Origin: Dyadobacter frigoris
Lineage (GTDB): Bacteria > Bacteroidota > Bacteroidia > Cytophagales > Spirosomataceae
Direction: 5' to 3'
DNA: 64,000 nt
NCBI RefSeq assembly: GCF_005280585.1
Contig: NZ_SZVO01000017.1
Location: forward strand, 118,668 to 182,667
Shown in pieces: positions 1-9,013 of this stretch. The position numbers and the translations under genes are program-made. Each line of letters opens with the position of its first letter. Positions within the stretch are counted from its first letter, which is position 1. Under the pieces are notes generated by a model. It had not been told where the DNA came from, did not search any database, and saw only the letters and a program-made list of their open reading frames with translations.

Positions 1-1
1 G

Positions 2-2260
2 CAGGAAGCAGGGATGAGCAAATGTGCATTTTTAATGCAATGGGATGCCGTAAAAAATGATGTTATTTTTAAGGCATTGCCCGATATGCCGGTTGCGCTT
101 GCCAATGCAGGGGCAACCAGTATCGGCAATGTGGTTTATTTGGCCGGAGGAGAAAGTAACGGAAAAGCATCGAATGGTTTTTTTGCATTAAACCTGTCGG
201 AAACTAGTCCCAAGTGGCAGATTTTACCATCACTTCAGGTTGCCATGTCCCATCCGGTGGTTGTAGCGCAAAATAATGGCAAGCATTTCAATATTTATGT
301 GATTGGGGGCAGAAGCGCTACCGCAACCGGAATAAGTGATTTGCATAGCAGCAATTTTAGTTATGATCCGACAGAGAGGAAATGGCAGAAACTAAGTGAT
401 ATCGGTGATGGGAAAACGGTTACTACCTGGTCCGCCGGAACGGGTGTTGCCAACGGTGCTTCTTACATTGTCCTGATCGGAGGCGACAAAGGCAATGTGT
501 TCCATCAGATCGAAACCTATAATGCCCAAATTGCAAAGGCTGAAACAGTAGAATTAAAACAAAAACTGCAAGCTGAAAAAGTAAAGTTGCTGACTTCTCA
601 CCAGGGTTTTAACAAAGATGTTTATTTGTATAATACCATTACAGATGCCTGGGCGAAGATTGGCGAACTTGCCGGTCCTGCCCAGGTAACAACCACGGCG
701 GTAAAATGGGGTAATGATATTTTTATTCCCAGTGGTGAAATCAGACCCGGTGTTCGCACACCAGTGATCACCAAAGGCAGCATTCAAAACAAACCGTTTT
801 TCTCCTGGATTGATACCGCTGTTTTGGTGATTTGTTTTCTTTTAATGACGGCCGGCCGCTTTATTTTCACGGGTAAAACAAACAATACTGACGATTATTT
901 TAAAGGTGGAGAAAGGATTCCGCAGTGGGCTGCCGGCATCAGTATATTCGGAGCCAAACTAAGCGCAATCACTTTCATGGGTATTCCGGCAAAAACCTAT
1001 GGTACAGACTGGACGTATTTTTTTCTTCTCATGACGATTATCATGGTGATGCCGCTGGTCGCAAACTATTTCATTCCTTTTTACAGAAGGCTTCATGTGA
1101 CATCCGCTTACGAATACCTGGGAAAACGTTTTAATTACGGCTCGCGCGTGATGGCTTCGGCTCTTTATGTATTGCTTCAAATTGGCCGGATGGGCATTGT
1201 GGTGTTGCTTCCAAGTATTGCGCTGACGCTGGTAACCGGCATTGATATTAATATTTGTATCATCATGATTGGTGCAATCAGTATTTTTTTTACTGTAAAA
1301 GGAGGAATCGAAGCGGTGATCTGGGTGGAGGTGATCCAGGTTTTAATCCTCGCATCCGGCGCATTGTTTTGTCTGTTTTACCTGCCTTTTCATATCAAAG
1401 ACTGGAATTCTGGAATCACTGCGATAAATAATGCTGAAAAACTGAAAGTGTTTGACTTCCGTTTTGATTTTACCGAGCCAACTTTCTGGGTGGTGGTTAT
1501 CGGTGGACTGGCCATTAACCTGCTCACGTACGGAACAGATCAGACGACCGTACAAAGGTACCTGACCACCAAGTCGGAAAAAGAATCGATTAAAAGTCTG
1601 AAACTTGGAGCCTGGCTGACGTTGCCTTCTACGCTCGTGTTTTTTTCGATCGGTACATTGCTGTTTTTATTTTTCCGGGAACATCCTCAGCAGGTGAATA
1701 TGGCTTTGAATGATCAGGATAATATTTTTCCCTGGTACATTGTAAGTCAGCTCCCCGCCGGATTGTCGGGGCTATTGATTGCGGGAATTTTTGCCGCAGC
1801 CATGAGCAGTACCGAAGCCAGTATGAACTCGACTGCAACACTTCTAACAACGGATTTTTACCAGAAATTAAGACCGGAAGTAACGCCGAAGCAAACGTTG
1901 TTTTTCGCCAGAACGGCGACGCTTTTTCTGGGTATTTTCGTTACCTGCATTGCGCTCTATATGGCTCACAAGGGGGTTTCATCGCTTTGGGATAAGTTTA
2001 ATACCATTCTTGGTTTGTTTACAGGGTGTATTGGAGGCGCATTTATTTTGGGAATTTTTACCAAGAAAGCGAGTGGAAATGGTGTCATGGCAGGTATGGC
2101 AATCAGCTGCGTGACACAGATAGTCATTCAGCAGTATACCGACATTCATTTGTTGATGTACGCTTTTACCGGACTTTTAAGCTGCGTTATTTTCGGCTAC
2201 ATTTTCAGCTTGTTCATGCCCGCAGAACGCGATCTCTCCGGGTTAACTATATATAAGTAA
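2..2260 (+). CDS. Cyclically permuted sialic-acid mutarotase (Kelch) fused to sodium:solute symporter, 5' partial
   Basis: The reading frame is open to the left edge of the window and there is no signal peptide, so the true start lies upstream; the first in-window ATG is at 14. Residues up to about 255 carry Kelch-type repeats (VVYLAGGES, IYVIGGRS, YIVLIGGDKG), as in the cyclically permuted relatives of the NanM/YjhT N-acetylneuraminate mutarotase. From about residue 265 the protein becomes a multi-spanning sodium:solute symporter (SSS family) with the usual SSS core (GGERIPQWAAGISIFGAKLS). Such fusions are known in Bacteroidota sialic-acid loci: the propeller would epimerise sialic acid in the periplasm and the symporter would import it. 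The stop codon overlaps the next ATG by one base (TAATG), which indicates an operon. The substrate assignment rests on the neighbours. Confidence 0.88.
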   Translation, partial: QEAGMSKCAFLMQWDAVKNDVIFKALPDMPVALANAGATSIGNVVYLAGGESNGKASNGFFALNLSETSPKWQILPSLQVAMSHPVVVAQNNGKHFNIYVIGGRSATATGISDLHSSNFSYDPTERKWQKLSDIGDGKTVTTWSAGTGVANGASYIVLIGGDKGNVFHQIETYNAQIAKAETVELKQKLQAEKVKLLTSHQGFNKDVYLYNTITDAWAKIGELAGPAQVTTTAVKWGNDIFIPSGEIRPGVRTPVITKGSIQNKPFFSWIDTAVLVICFLLMTAGRFIFTGKTNNTDDYFKGGERIPQWAAGISIFGAKLSAITFMGIPAKTYGTDWTYFFLLMTIIMVMPLVANYFIPFYRRLHVTSAYEYLGKRFNYGSRVMASALYVLLQIGRMGIVVLLPSIALTLVTGIDINICIIMIGAISIFFTVKGGIEAVIWVEVIQVLILASGALFCLFYLPFHIKDWNSGITAINNAEKLKVFDFRFDFTEPTFWVVVIGGLAINLLTYGTDQTTVQRYLTTKSEKESIKSLKLGAWLTLPSTLVFFSIGTLLFLFFREHPQQVNMALNDQDNIFPWYIVSQLPAGLSGLLIAGIFAAAMSSTEASMNSTATLLTTDFYQKLRPEVTPKQTLFFARTATLFLGIFVTCIALYMAHKGVSSLWDKFNTILGLFTGCIGGAFILGIFTKKASGNGVMAGMAISCVTQIVIQQYTDIHLLMYAFTGLLSCVIFGYIFSLFMPAERDLSGLTIYK

Positions 2261-3753
2261 TGGGAAAAGTCTTGCTTTATATCGCGATGTTCATTTTTTC
2301 TGCTGGTTTTGTCAGCGGACAAAATACAGGGAATAACGCGTTGAAACTAGGTTCTGTTTTCTCGGATCATATGGTTTTACAGCGTAACAAGCCCATCGTA
2401 ATTTATGGGAAAGCCAACGCTGGCGGACAAGTTAAAGTGCGTTTTTTGAACAAAACATTGATAGTGAATGCAGGAGATTTGGGGCAATGGAAAGTTGTTT
2501 TTCCGGCTTTGAAACATGGCGGGCCTTATGAAATATTTGTTTGGGCAGAAGATCAGAAAATTGTTTTAAATGATGTTTTGATCGGTGATGTCTGGATTTG
2601 TTCGGGACAATCGAATATGGATTTTCAGCTGAAAGATTCACAAACCGGTCCGGAAGAATTGAAACAGGCAGATTTCAATTCTAACATTCGGTTGCTAAAA
2701 ATGGGCGGTCTTGTTTCAACAGGTGACGTTTCCTGGGATTCGGCGACACTGACAAAAATTAATCGGTTTGAGTTTTTCTCGGGTAACTGGAAAACGCTGA
2801 ATGCGGCTTCTGCGGCTACCTTTTCTGCTGTTGCTTATTATTTTGGTAAAAAGATCACAACGGAAGAAAATGTGCCGATTGGCCTTATTCAGGTCGCGTT
2901 GGGTGGCTCGCCGACCGAATCCTGGATCGATAGTAGCTTGCTCGAAGGTGATGATCAGTTTGCTGAAATGCTGAATAATTGGCAAAATTCACAGGAAGTA
3001 ATGCAATGGTGCCGCGAGCGCGCCGCTGTGAATGTAGCTAAAGCAAAGTCAGTGGTACAAAAACATCCCTATCAGCCGGGTTACAACTTTCAGGCTGGCA
3101 TCGCGCCGCTGATCGATTTCCCAATTGCTGGTGTGATCTGGTATCAGGGCGAAAGTAATGTGCACAATGTGTCTTTGCACGAACGCCTTTTTGAAATGCT
3201 GGTGAAAAACTGGCGAAAAAGATGGGGTTATGAATTTCCCTTCTATTATGTGCAACTGTCTGGTATTGACAGGCCTTCCTGGCCGGAATTCAGAGATTCT
3301 CAACGCCGCATGTTAGCGACAATTCCAAAGTCGGGTATGGCCGTAATTTATGATCTGGGAGATTCATTGAACGTGCACCCGATTCGCAAAAAGGAAGTAG
3401 GAGAGAGGCTTGCCGCTATTGCACTTCGGAACATTTACCATAAAAATATCGTAGCAAACGGGCCAATTCCAGAAATAGCATATCAGCAGATTAGTGAAAT
3501 TATACTTGATTTTTCATCTGCCAAAAAGCTTTTAACGCCGCAAAATATGCCTTTGATCGGTTTTGAAATAATTAATCATGAAGGTAAGCGGCTTCCGGCG
3601 ATGGCGGTAATTAACGGAAATAAGGTAAGCATTGGGATTCCGGTCAGCGAAAAGATCAAAACCGTTTTGTATGCCTGCCAGCCTTTTACACGGGCTAATC
3701 TTTACAATGAAGCAGGACTGCCGGCTTCTACTTTTTCAATTTCTGTACAATGA
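2260..3753 (+). CDS. Sialate O-acetylesterase, SGNH-hydrolase fold, secreted
   Basis: A 497-residue protein with an N-terminal signal peptide that ends near the motif SAGFVSGQ. The nucleophile motif CSGQSNMDF places the catalytic serine at about residue 118, and the second block WYQGESN is characteristic of the sialate O-acetylesterase family. A late D-x-x-H-like block (LNVHPIR) probably supplies the catalytic His. The enzyme removes O-acetyl groups from sialic acids so that sialidase and lyase can act. It starts on the stop codon of the symporter fusion (1-base overlap) and is followed after 14 bases by the epimerase gene, so the set is almost certainly one operon. Confidence 0.9.
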   Translation: MGKVLLYIAMFIFSAGFVSGQNTGNNALKLGSVFSDHMVLQRNKPIVIYGKANAGGQVKVRFLNKTLIVNAGDLGQWKVVFPALKHGGPYEIFVWAEDQKIVLNDVLIGDVWICSGQSNMDFQLKDSQTGPEELKQADFNSNIRLLKMGGLVSTGDVSWDSATLTKINRFEFFSGNWKTLNAASAATFSAVAYYFGKKITTEENVPIGLIQVALGGSPTESWIDSSLLEGDDQFAEMLNNWQNSQEVMQWCRERAAVNVAKAKSVVQKHPYQPGYNFQAGIAPLIDFPIAGVIWYQGESNVHNVSLHERLFEMLVKNWRKRWGYEFPFYYVQLSGIDRPSWPEFRDSQRRMLATIPKSGMAVIYDLGDSLNVHPIRKKEVGERLAAIALRNIYHKNIVANGPIPEIAYQQISEIILDFSSAKKLLTPQNMPLIGFEIINHEGKRLPAMAVINGNKVSIGIPVSEKIKTVLYACQPFTRANLYNEAGLPASTFSISVQ

Positions 3754-3767
3754 AAATTTCGAAATAA

Positions 3768-5000
3768 ATGAGTTATACAAAAAATGATCTGGAAAAGCTG
3801 GGTGCTTTTTACAGTCAGCAGTTGCTGGAGGATACCGTTCCTTTTTGGTTCCCAAGGTCGTTGGATCCGGAGCATGGCGGGTATTTGTTGATGCGCGATC
3901 ACGATGGGACGCTGCTCGATGATGATAAGGCCGTGTGGATCCAGGGCCGTGCCGCCTGGTTATTAGCAACTTTGTACAACACGGTTGAGCCTGGAAAAGA
4001 GTGGTTGGAAGGTGCCAAATCAGGTATCGACTTTCTGAACAAATATTGTTTCGATACAGACGGACGCATGTTTTTTCACGTTACAAGATTAGGGGAACCA
4101 ATCCGTAAACGACGGTATTTTTTCTCGGAAACCTTTGCTGTGATCGCCAATGCAGCTTATGCAAAAGCAAGTGGTGATCAGGCAGCAGCTGAAAAAGCGC
4201 GTGAGCTGTTTGGGAAATGCATTGATTATGCGACCGTTCCGGGGTTGTTGGAACCCAAGTTTGCTTCAACGCGGCCAGCTAAGGGAATAGGCGTTCCGAT
4301 GATCCTGATGAACACCGCTCAGCAGCTTCGCGAAACTATTGGCGATCCGCGTTGTGACGGGCTTATTGAACAGTTTATCCGGGAAATCGAAACTGATTTT
4401 GTTAAAGACGATATCCAATGTGTGATGGAGCAGGTAGCTCCAGACGGCAGCATTATTGATCATATTGATGGCCGCACGCTGAATCCAGGCCATGCCATTG
4501 AAGGTGCCTGGTTTATCTTGCATGAAGCAAAATACCGAAATAACGATCCGCATTTAATTGAGCTTGGGTGCAAAATGCTGGATTATATGTGGGAGCGTGG
4601 CTGGGACAAAGAGTTTGGCGGTATTTTCTATTTCAGAGATGTTTATGATAGGCCCGTGCAGGAATATTGGCAGGATATGAAATTCTGGTGGCCGCATAAT
4701 GAAGTAATTATTGCTACCCTTCTGGCTTATACCCTTACCGGAAATGAAAAGTACGCGAAATGGCATCAAATGGTTCATGATTATGCCTATGACCATTTTC
4801 ACGACAAAAAAAACGGAGAATGGTTCGGTTATCTGCATCGCGATGGCAGCGTAGCCCAAACTGCAAAAGGCAATTTATTTAAAGGTCCTTTTCATTTGCC
4901 AAGACAGGAGTGGTATTGCGCTCAGCTTATGAAAGAGGTTACCGGAACCGGTTTTGCCAGGGATATTTTTGAAATTGAAAACAAAAGCATTGAAATATGA
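3768..5000 (+). CDS. N-acylglucosamine 2-epimerase (AGE/renin-binding-protein family)
   Basis: A 410-residue cytoplasmic protein without signal peptide and of the normal length for the (alpha/alpha)6-barrel AGE family. The two family histidines are visible in NPGHAIEGAW (H242) and GPFHLPRQEW (H376). In Bacteroides fragilis an AGE-type NanE converts N-acetylmannosamine directly to N-acetylglucosamine after sialate lyase, and the sialic-acid gene context here points to the same step. The 3' end overlaps the sialidase start by four bases (ATGA), which suggests translational coupling. No neuraminate lyase is in the window; it may lie to the left. Other AGE substrates, such as glucose, mannose or cellobiose, cannot be excluded from sequence alone. 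Confidence 0.88.
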   Translation: MSYTKNDLEKLGAFYSQQLLEDTVPFWFPRSLDPEHGGYLLMRDHDGTLLDDDKAVWIQGRAAWLLATLYNTVEPGKEWLEGAKSGIDFLNKYCFDTDGRMFFHVTRLGEPIRKRRYFFSETFAVIANAAYAKASGDQAAAEKARELFGKCIDYATVPGLLEPKFASTRPAKGIGVPMILMNTAQQLRETIGDPRCDGLIEQFIREIETDFVKDDIQCVMEQVAPDGSIIDHIDGRTLNPGHAIEGAWFILHEAKYRNNDPHLIELGCKMLDYMWERGWDKEFGGIFYFRDVYDRPVQEYWQDMKFWWPHNEVIIATLLAYTLTGNEKYAKWHQMVHDYAYDHFHDKKNGEWFGYLHRDGSVAQTAKGNLFKGPFHLPRQEWYCAQLMKEVTGTGFARDIFEIENKSIEI

Positions 5001-6160
5001 AAATCAATAATTTAACTCTGATCACTTTTTTAATCTGCGGGGTAACACTTCATGCTCAGACGCCTGTTTTTATCTCCGGGACAGAAGGTTACAAATCGTT
5101 CCGTATACCTGCAATCGTTCGTGTGTCAAACGGAGATTTGCTGGCATTTGCAGAAGGAAGAGTAGCCGGGAGCGGTGACTTTGGAGACATTGATATTGTT
5201 ATGAAGCGCAGCAAAGACAAGGGTAAATCATGGTCAGCTGCGAAAGTAGTAGCGGGCTATGACAATCTGCAGGCAGGTAACGCGGCACCCGTGATAGATC
5301 TGACAGATCCCGCATTTCCGAAAGGCAGGCTTTTTCTGTTTTTCAACACAGGAAACAACCACGAGGGAGAGGTCAGGAAGGGGAAAGGATTACGGGAAGT
5401 CTGGTATAAAACTTCGGTAGATGCAGGTATAAGCTGGTCTGATCCTGTAAACATTACAACCCAGGTCCACAAGCCTAAACAGTCAGAGGTCAACGCGGCT
5501 TATAATTATAGTGAAGACTGGCGGAGTTATGCAAACACGCCGGGGCACGGAATGCAACTGATGGAAGGCCCATACAAGGGCAGGATTTACATCGCTGCCA
5601 ACCATTCTCAGGGAGAACCAAAACCCAAAGGGGCGGACTACCAGGCGCATGGGTTTTACAGTGATGATCATGGAAAGACATTTAAAATCAGTGAGACGAT
5701 TTCCATTGAAGGTTCCAATGAATCCACAGCGGCGGAAATTTCGGGCGGGAGAATTATGTTCAATGCACGTAACCAAAAAGGTGATGTGAGAGCTAGAATT
5801 GTAGCTATTAGCAGCGACGGCGGAGTAAAATGGGATACTACTTACTTTGACCGTAATTTGCCGGATCCGGTTTGTGAGGGAAGCATCCTGACTATCGGAA
5901 AAAATAAAAAACAGAATATTCTCGCTTTTTCTAACGCTGCAGACACAAAAAGTCGTGATAATCTCACCTTGCGCATCAGTTTTGATGACGGCAAAACCTG
6001 GAAAAAACACTATGTAATCGATAAAAGCAGCAAAGGTGAAAAGGATTACACCGCTTATTCTGATATTGTCAAAACGGCTAAAAAAAGTGTCGGGATTTTA
6101 TATGAATTTAATGATTACAAATCGATTGTTTTTAAGGAAATGACTTGGGGAAATAAATAA
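4997..6160 (+). CDS. Exo-alpha-sialidase (neuraminidase, GH33-like), secreted
   Basis: A 387-residue protein with a signal peptide ending at about TLHAQ. It carries the sialidase FRIP motif (SFRIPAIVR) and repeated Asp boxes (SKDKGKSWS, SVDAGISWS, SDDHGKTF, SFDDGKTW). The catalytic tyrosine is expected in TAYSDIV (Y354), and the acid/base Asp near GDIDIV follows FRIP. The enzyme cleaves terminal sialic acids from glycoconjugates and feeds the esterase, mutarotase, symporter and epimerase encoded just upstream. It overlaps the epimerase stop by four bases and is the last gene of the operon. The next genes are convergent, and no strong intrinsic terminator was seen in the roughly 95-bp gap. Confidence 0.92.
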   Translation: MKINNLTLITFLICGVTLHAQTPVFISGTEGYKSFRIPAIVRVSNGDLLAFAEGRVAGSGDFGDIDIVMKRSKDKGKSWSAAKVVAGYDNLQAGNAAPVIDLTDPAFPKGRLFLFFNTGNNHEGEVRKGKGLREVWYKTSVDAGISWSDPVNITTQVHKPKQSEVNAAYNYSEDWRSYANTPGHGMQLMEGPYKGRIYIAANHSQGEPKPKGADYQAHGFYSDDHGKTFKISETISIEGSNESTAAEISGGRIMFNARNQKGDVRARIVAISSDGGVKWDTTYFDRNLPDPVCEGSILTIGKNKKQNILAFSNAADTKSRDNLTLRISFDDGKTWKKHYVIDKSSKGEKDYTAYSDIVKTAKKSVGILYEFNDYKSIVFKEMTWGNK

Positions 6161-6256
6161 GTACTTATAAAAAAACTGTATCACTGCTTTCAAAAACCTC
6201 AAATAAAAAGTATTTTGTAAGATCTCTCAGACTGTATCTGCTTGTCGGGGTTTGCG

Positions 6257-6703
6257 TTACGGTTTCCATACGTGTTTTTCTTTTTGGAGGTATTTAGCCC
6301 GGGCATAAAGCGCATCGTAAACTTTAAGGCCAACTTCAAGCATTTGATGGTCATCTGATATGGTATGCGAAAGACCTGCTGAAATAGCCCACAGTCCGGC
6401 AGCCTGCGGGGCCATTTCAAAGCGGTCGGTGTCGGCCGCCCTGACAATTATTGCAAGTTGATGGATTGCCGGATCCGTGATCTTGTGCCTGGCAACGATG
6501 TAATCAAAACTGCACTGGTCACCATAATGGGAATACTCAGCGCCGTCTATATGATAGGGGATTGCATCCGGTTCTGATGCTTTATCAAAAACCTGGTCTT
6601 TGGGGACATAGTAAAATATCGCCTCCGGATCCACGAAATTCTTTACCAGCCAGGGGCAGGCGATCCTATCGATTTTCGGACGTTCGCGGGTGATGCATTT
6701 CAT
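6257..6703 (-). CDS. ChrB C-terminal-domain protein (chromate-resistance family)
   Basis: A 148-residue protein starting at the Met of MKCITRERPK. An upstream in-frame start would overlap the preceding gene, and 6703 leaves a 4-base gap after its stop. The motifs RIACPWLVKNFVD and HIDGAEYSH with a following CSFD are typical of the C-terminal domain of ChrB, the chromate-responsive regulator. The N-terminal ChrB domain is absent and no ChrA transporter is nearby. Stand-alone proteins of this kind are annotated as chromate-resistance proteins, but their biochemical role is not established. The gene is closely coupled to the DUF1259 gene upstream and convergent with the sialidase operon. Confidence 0.8.
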   Translation of the reverse strand: MKCITRERPKIDRIACPWLVKNFVDPEAIFYYVPKDQVFDKASEPDAIPYHIDGAEYSHYGDQCSFDYIVARHKITDPAIHQLAIIVRAADTDRFEMAPQAAGLWAISAGLSHTISDDHQMLEVGLKVYDALYARAKYLQKEKHVWKP

Positions 6704-6707
6704 TTTG

Positions 6708-7691
6708 TCAGTGCGTTGAGTGTGTGCCTTTTCCTGATTTGCCAAGCACATCCAATGCTTCCCTGAAACCTTTGGCCAGTGTGGCGGCCGGTCCGCGCCC
6801 ATAATAATGAAGGAAAATAATCCTTGGGTTTTCTCCGAACATGTGGTTATGGAGCGCTACCACTTCCAGATTATTGATGCGCAGTACTTTGATAACAGCG
6901 TTTACTTCTTCTTCCAGCATAGCGATATCGCCAGCCACATGCGCGCTATCTTTGTTGCCGGCAAAACTTGCCCAGGAGTTCAGACCTATGGCAGCCGTCA
7001 TTTCTGCACCCATGGCCATTACCGTGAGGTCATCCCGTCCAACTGTATATTTATAGGTTGGTCCGTTCACCGTTCCAGTGTATTTGACAATGCCATCCAA
7101 TGCGGGAATATCAAATAATTCTTTTCCGGTAGTGGTAGGTGGTGCGGAAGGTGCAGGCTGGTTTGCAGGTGAAATCTTGGCATCTTTAATGGTTGACGCA
7201 AATTTTTTGGCCAGCTCTTCCGGCGTGCCCATGCCATGCATGTGCATGTAGAATATGCGTGGCTGTTCATAGAAAAAGTGATTGTGGATAGCCCCTATTT
7301 CAAGGCCGTTGGCATGCGCCGCTGAAATCAAGGGATTCACTTCTTCTTCCAGCAAAACAGTATCACTCATCAAAACGGCTGATTTTCCATCCACTGTTTT
7401 TTTGATAGATGCCCATCCGCCAAAACCAAATGGGATTGGAACAGGTTCGCCTTTGATGGTAACCTTCAAATCGTTGCGCGGAAGTGGAGTGGTATGAACC
7501 GCCTGTCCTTCATTGTAGTTGCCTTTTTTACCCATGGCGGCTTCAATCGCTGCAATCTCTTCCTTGGTCAGTGCAGGTGTTTTGGCAATCGTCGAAGCTT
7601 TCACAGCTTTCATACTTGCCAATCCGGCAACGGTAAAATAGGTGCTGGTTTTAAGCCAGTTTCTTCGTGAAAAGGAGTTGCTGTTCATCAT
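6708..7691 (-). CDS. DUF1259 (LppY/LpqO-like) exported protein with two tandem repeats
   Basis: A 327-residue protein with an N-terminus SFSRRNWLKTS followed by a hydrophobic stretch, which resembles a twin-arginine export signal. The mature part holds two homologous halves: GLEIGAIHNHFFYEQPRI in the first and NLEVVALHNHMFGENPRI in the second. Both carry a conserved HNH-type histidine cluster followed by a H-rich or H-Y stretch, which suggests metal binding, although no function is established for the family. It stands directly before the ChrB-like gene with 4 bases between them. I recall, but could not check, that this pairing recurs in other Bacteroidota. The family assignment is firm at domain level only. 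Confidence 0.75.
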   Translation of the reverse strand: MMNSNSFSRRNWLKTSTYFTVAGLASMKAVKASTIAKTPALTKEEIAAIEAAMGKKGNYNEGQAVHTTPLPRNDLKVTIKGEPVPIPFGFGGWASIKKTVDGKSAVLMSDTVLLEEEVNPLISAAHANGLEIGAIHNHFFYEQPRIFYMHMHGMGTPEELAKKFASTIKDAKISPANQPAPSAPPTTTGKELFDIPALDGIVKYTGTVNGPTYKYTVGRDDLTVMAMGAEMTAAIGLNSWASFAGNKDSAHVAGDIAMLEEEVNAVIKVLRINNLEVVALHNHMFGENPRIIFLHYYGRGPAATLAKGFREALDVLGKSGKGTHSTH

Positions 7692-7729
7692 ATGGTTATT
7701 AAAAGTGTGATTTAATTATTTTTTTGAAG

Positions 7730-7849
7730 CTAAAAAATGAGCTGATTGACTTTATCCACTATTTCTTTTCGGGCCAGACTATAATCCTTGGCGACAGATT
7801 AGATTCCAGTCCATGCCTGGGTTTGATGGAATTTTATGACTTCAAATCT
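7730..7849 (-). pseudogene. Possible coding relic, unidentified
   Basis: On the minus strand one frame reads RFEVIKFHQTQAWTGI, then a TAA, then SVAKDYSLARKEIV and onward to a TAG at 7730-7732. The amino-acid composition looks protein-like on both sides of the internal stop, which suggests the 3' end of a decayed gene. There is no start codon and I do not recognise the family. It lies in the 208-bp gap between the adaptor gene and the DUF1259 gene and could be chance. Confidence 0.2.
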
Positions 7850-7899
7850 CTAATTGAGAGAATAATTTCTTTCTTCGGACCATTTTGAAAATACTCCAA

Positions 7900-9000
7900 C
7901 TAATTTTTGACAGGCTTTGCAATAACCGAAACATCTGCCTTTAATTCCTCATTGGCTTTTAGTACCAGCGTATCTCCGGGCATGATATTGCCAAATACTT
8001 CAATTTTGTCTCCCAGATTAAGTCCCTGGTTGATGTCAATCCACTCCGTCTTTCCCTGCTTTATTTTAATGGCAAACTTCTTTTCTAAAGTGGTTACAAT
8101 AGCGGATGATGGTAAGGTAACGCCTGGTTGCGAACGCTGAACAACTAGCCTGGCATCAGCATACATGCCTGCTTTCAGTAATTTATCTGGGTTGAGTACT
8201 TCAAATTCCCAAATTTCACTCCGGGTGGCATTGTCAATATTTTCTGATTTACGGACCAGTTTGGCATCAAATACCTTTTCAGGCATCGCTTTGGTTGTGA
8301 ATTTGATGCTTTGCTTTTTCAAGCTGGTGCCAGTATATACCTCCGGAACAGCTACCCGAAGTCTTAGCCGGGAATTATCTTCAATTTCCAAAAGTGGAAG
8401 CTCACCGGGGTTTCCCACAAAAGTACCCTCATGCGCATTGCGCCTGGTTACCACTCCGTTAAAAGGTGCTGTGATCGCCAGATAATTCCCCATTTGCTTG
8501 TAAGTAGCAGCAGTGAAGATAGCGGCTTTATAATCTGCACTGTCTGCCATAAAGAGATTTTTAACTTTATCCAGCTCACTGGCCGCAATGACACCGTCGG
8601 TTTGAGAAGCAGAATAAATACGCTCAAAATTGTCTTTACTGGCTAAATATTTAGCTTTGGCAGACTGGATTTTTTCGGTAACCTCGCTTAGACGCGAAGC
8701 AATTTCCGGTGCATCGATAAGAGCTAATAATTGCCCTTTACGCACCCTGCTTCCGATGTCAACGTTTATCTTTTTCAAATAGCCTTGAATCTTTGAACGG
8801 ATTTCTACCCGTTCATAAGGCAGCAATTCACTAGGTAAAGTGATTTTTTTTTCGACCGAATCACTTTTTGCAATGTAAATCGCTACCGAATCTTTCCCGT
8901 CCGGTTTAGTGTCAGCGGTTTTGGCGCCTGATTCCTCTTTGCTATTGCAAGCATAGAAGAGCAACATGCAGACGGAACTGCAAAAGAAAATTCTAATCAT
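7900..9000 (-). CDS. RND efflux periplasmic adaptor (membrane-fusion lipoprotein)
   Basis: The chosen start (MIRIFFCSS) gives 366 residues beginning with a lipoprotein signal whose lipobox is LFYAC; a start at 9054 or 9039 would overlap the permease gene and bury the signal. The protein shows the barrel-sandwich/lipoyl halves (RSKIQGYLKKINVDIGSRV and ITAPFNGVVTRRNAHEG) around a helical hairpin and a beta-barrel domain, as in HlyD/AcrA-type adaptors. It links the inner-membrane RND pump to TolC. It is the last gene of a regulator-TolC-permease-adaptor block, 13 bases after the permease stop. An adaptor following its permease is the reverse of the common order. Confidence 0.9.
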   Translation of the reverse strand: MIRIFFCSSVCMLLFYACNSKEESGAKTADTKPDGKDSVAIYIAKSDSVEKKITLPSELLPYERVEIRSKIQGYLKKINVDIGSRVRKGQLLALIDAPEIASRLSEVTEKIQSAKAKYLASKDNFERIYSASQTDGVIAASELDKVKNLFMADSADYKAAIFTAATYKQMGNYLAITAPFNGVVTRRNAHEGTFVGNPGELPLLEIEDNSRLRLRVAVPEVYTGTSLKKQSIKFTTKAMPEKVFDAKLVRKSENIDNATRSEIWEFEVLNPDKLLKAGMYADARLVVQRSQPGVTLPSSAIVTTLEKKFAIKIKQGKTEWIDINQGLNLGDKIEVFGNIMPGDTLVLKANEELKADVSVIAKPVKN

Positions 9001-9013
9001 ATCATTCGTTGTT

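Noticed and set aside
5483..6010. A 175-codon open frame on the minus strand inside the sialidase gene.
   Set aside because: It is a shadow of the sialidase codons; the plus strand carries all catalytic motifs.
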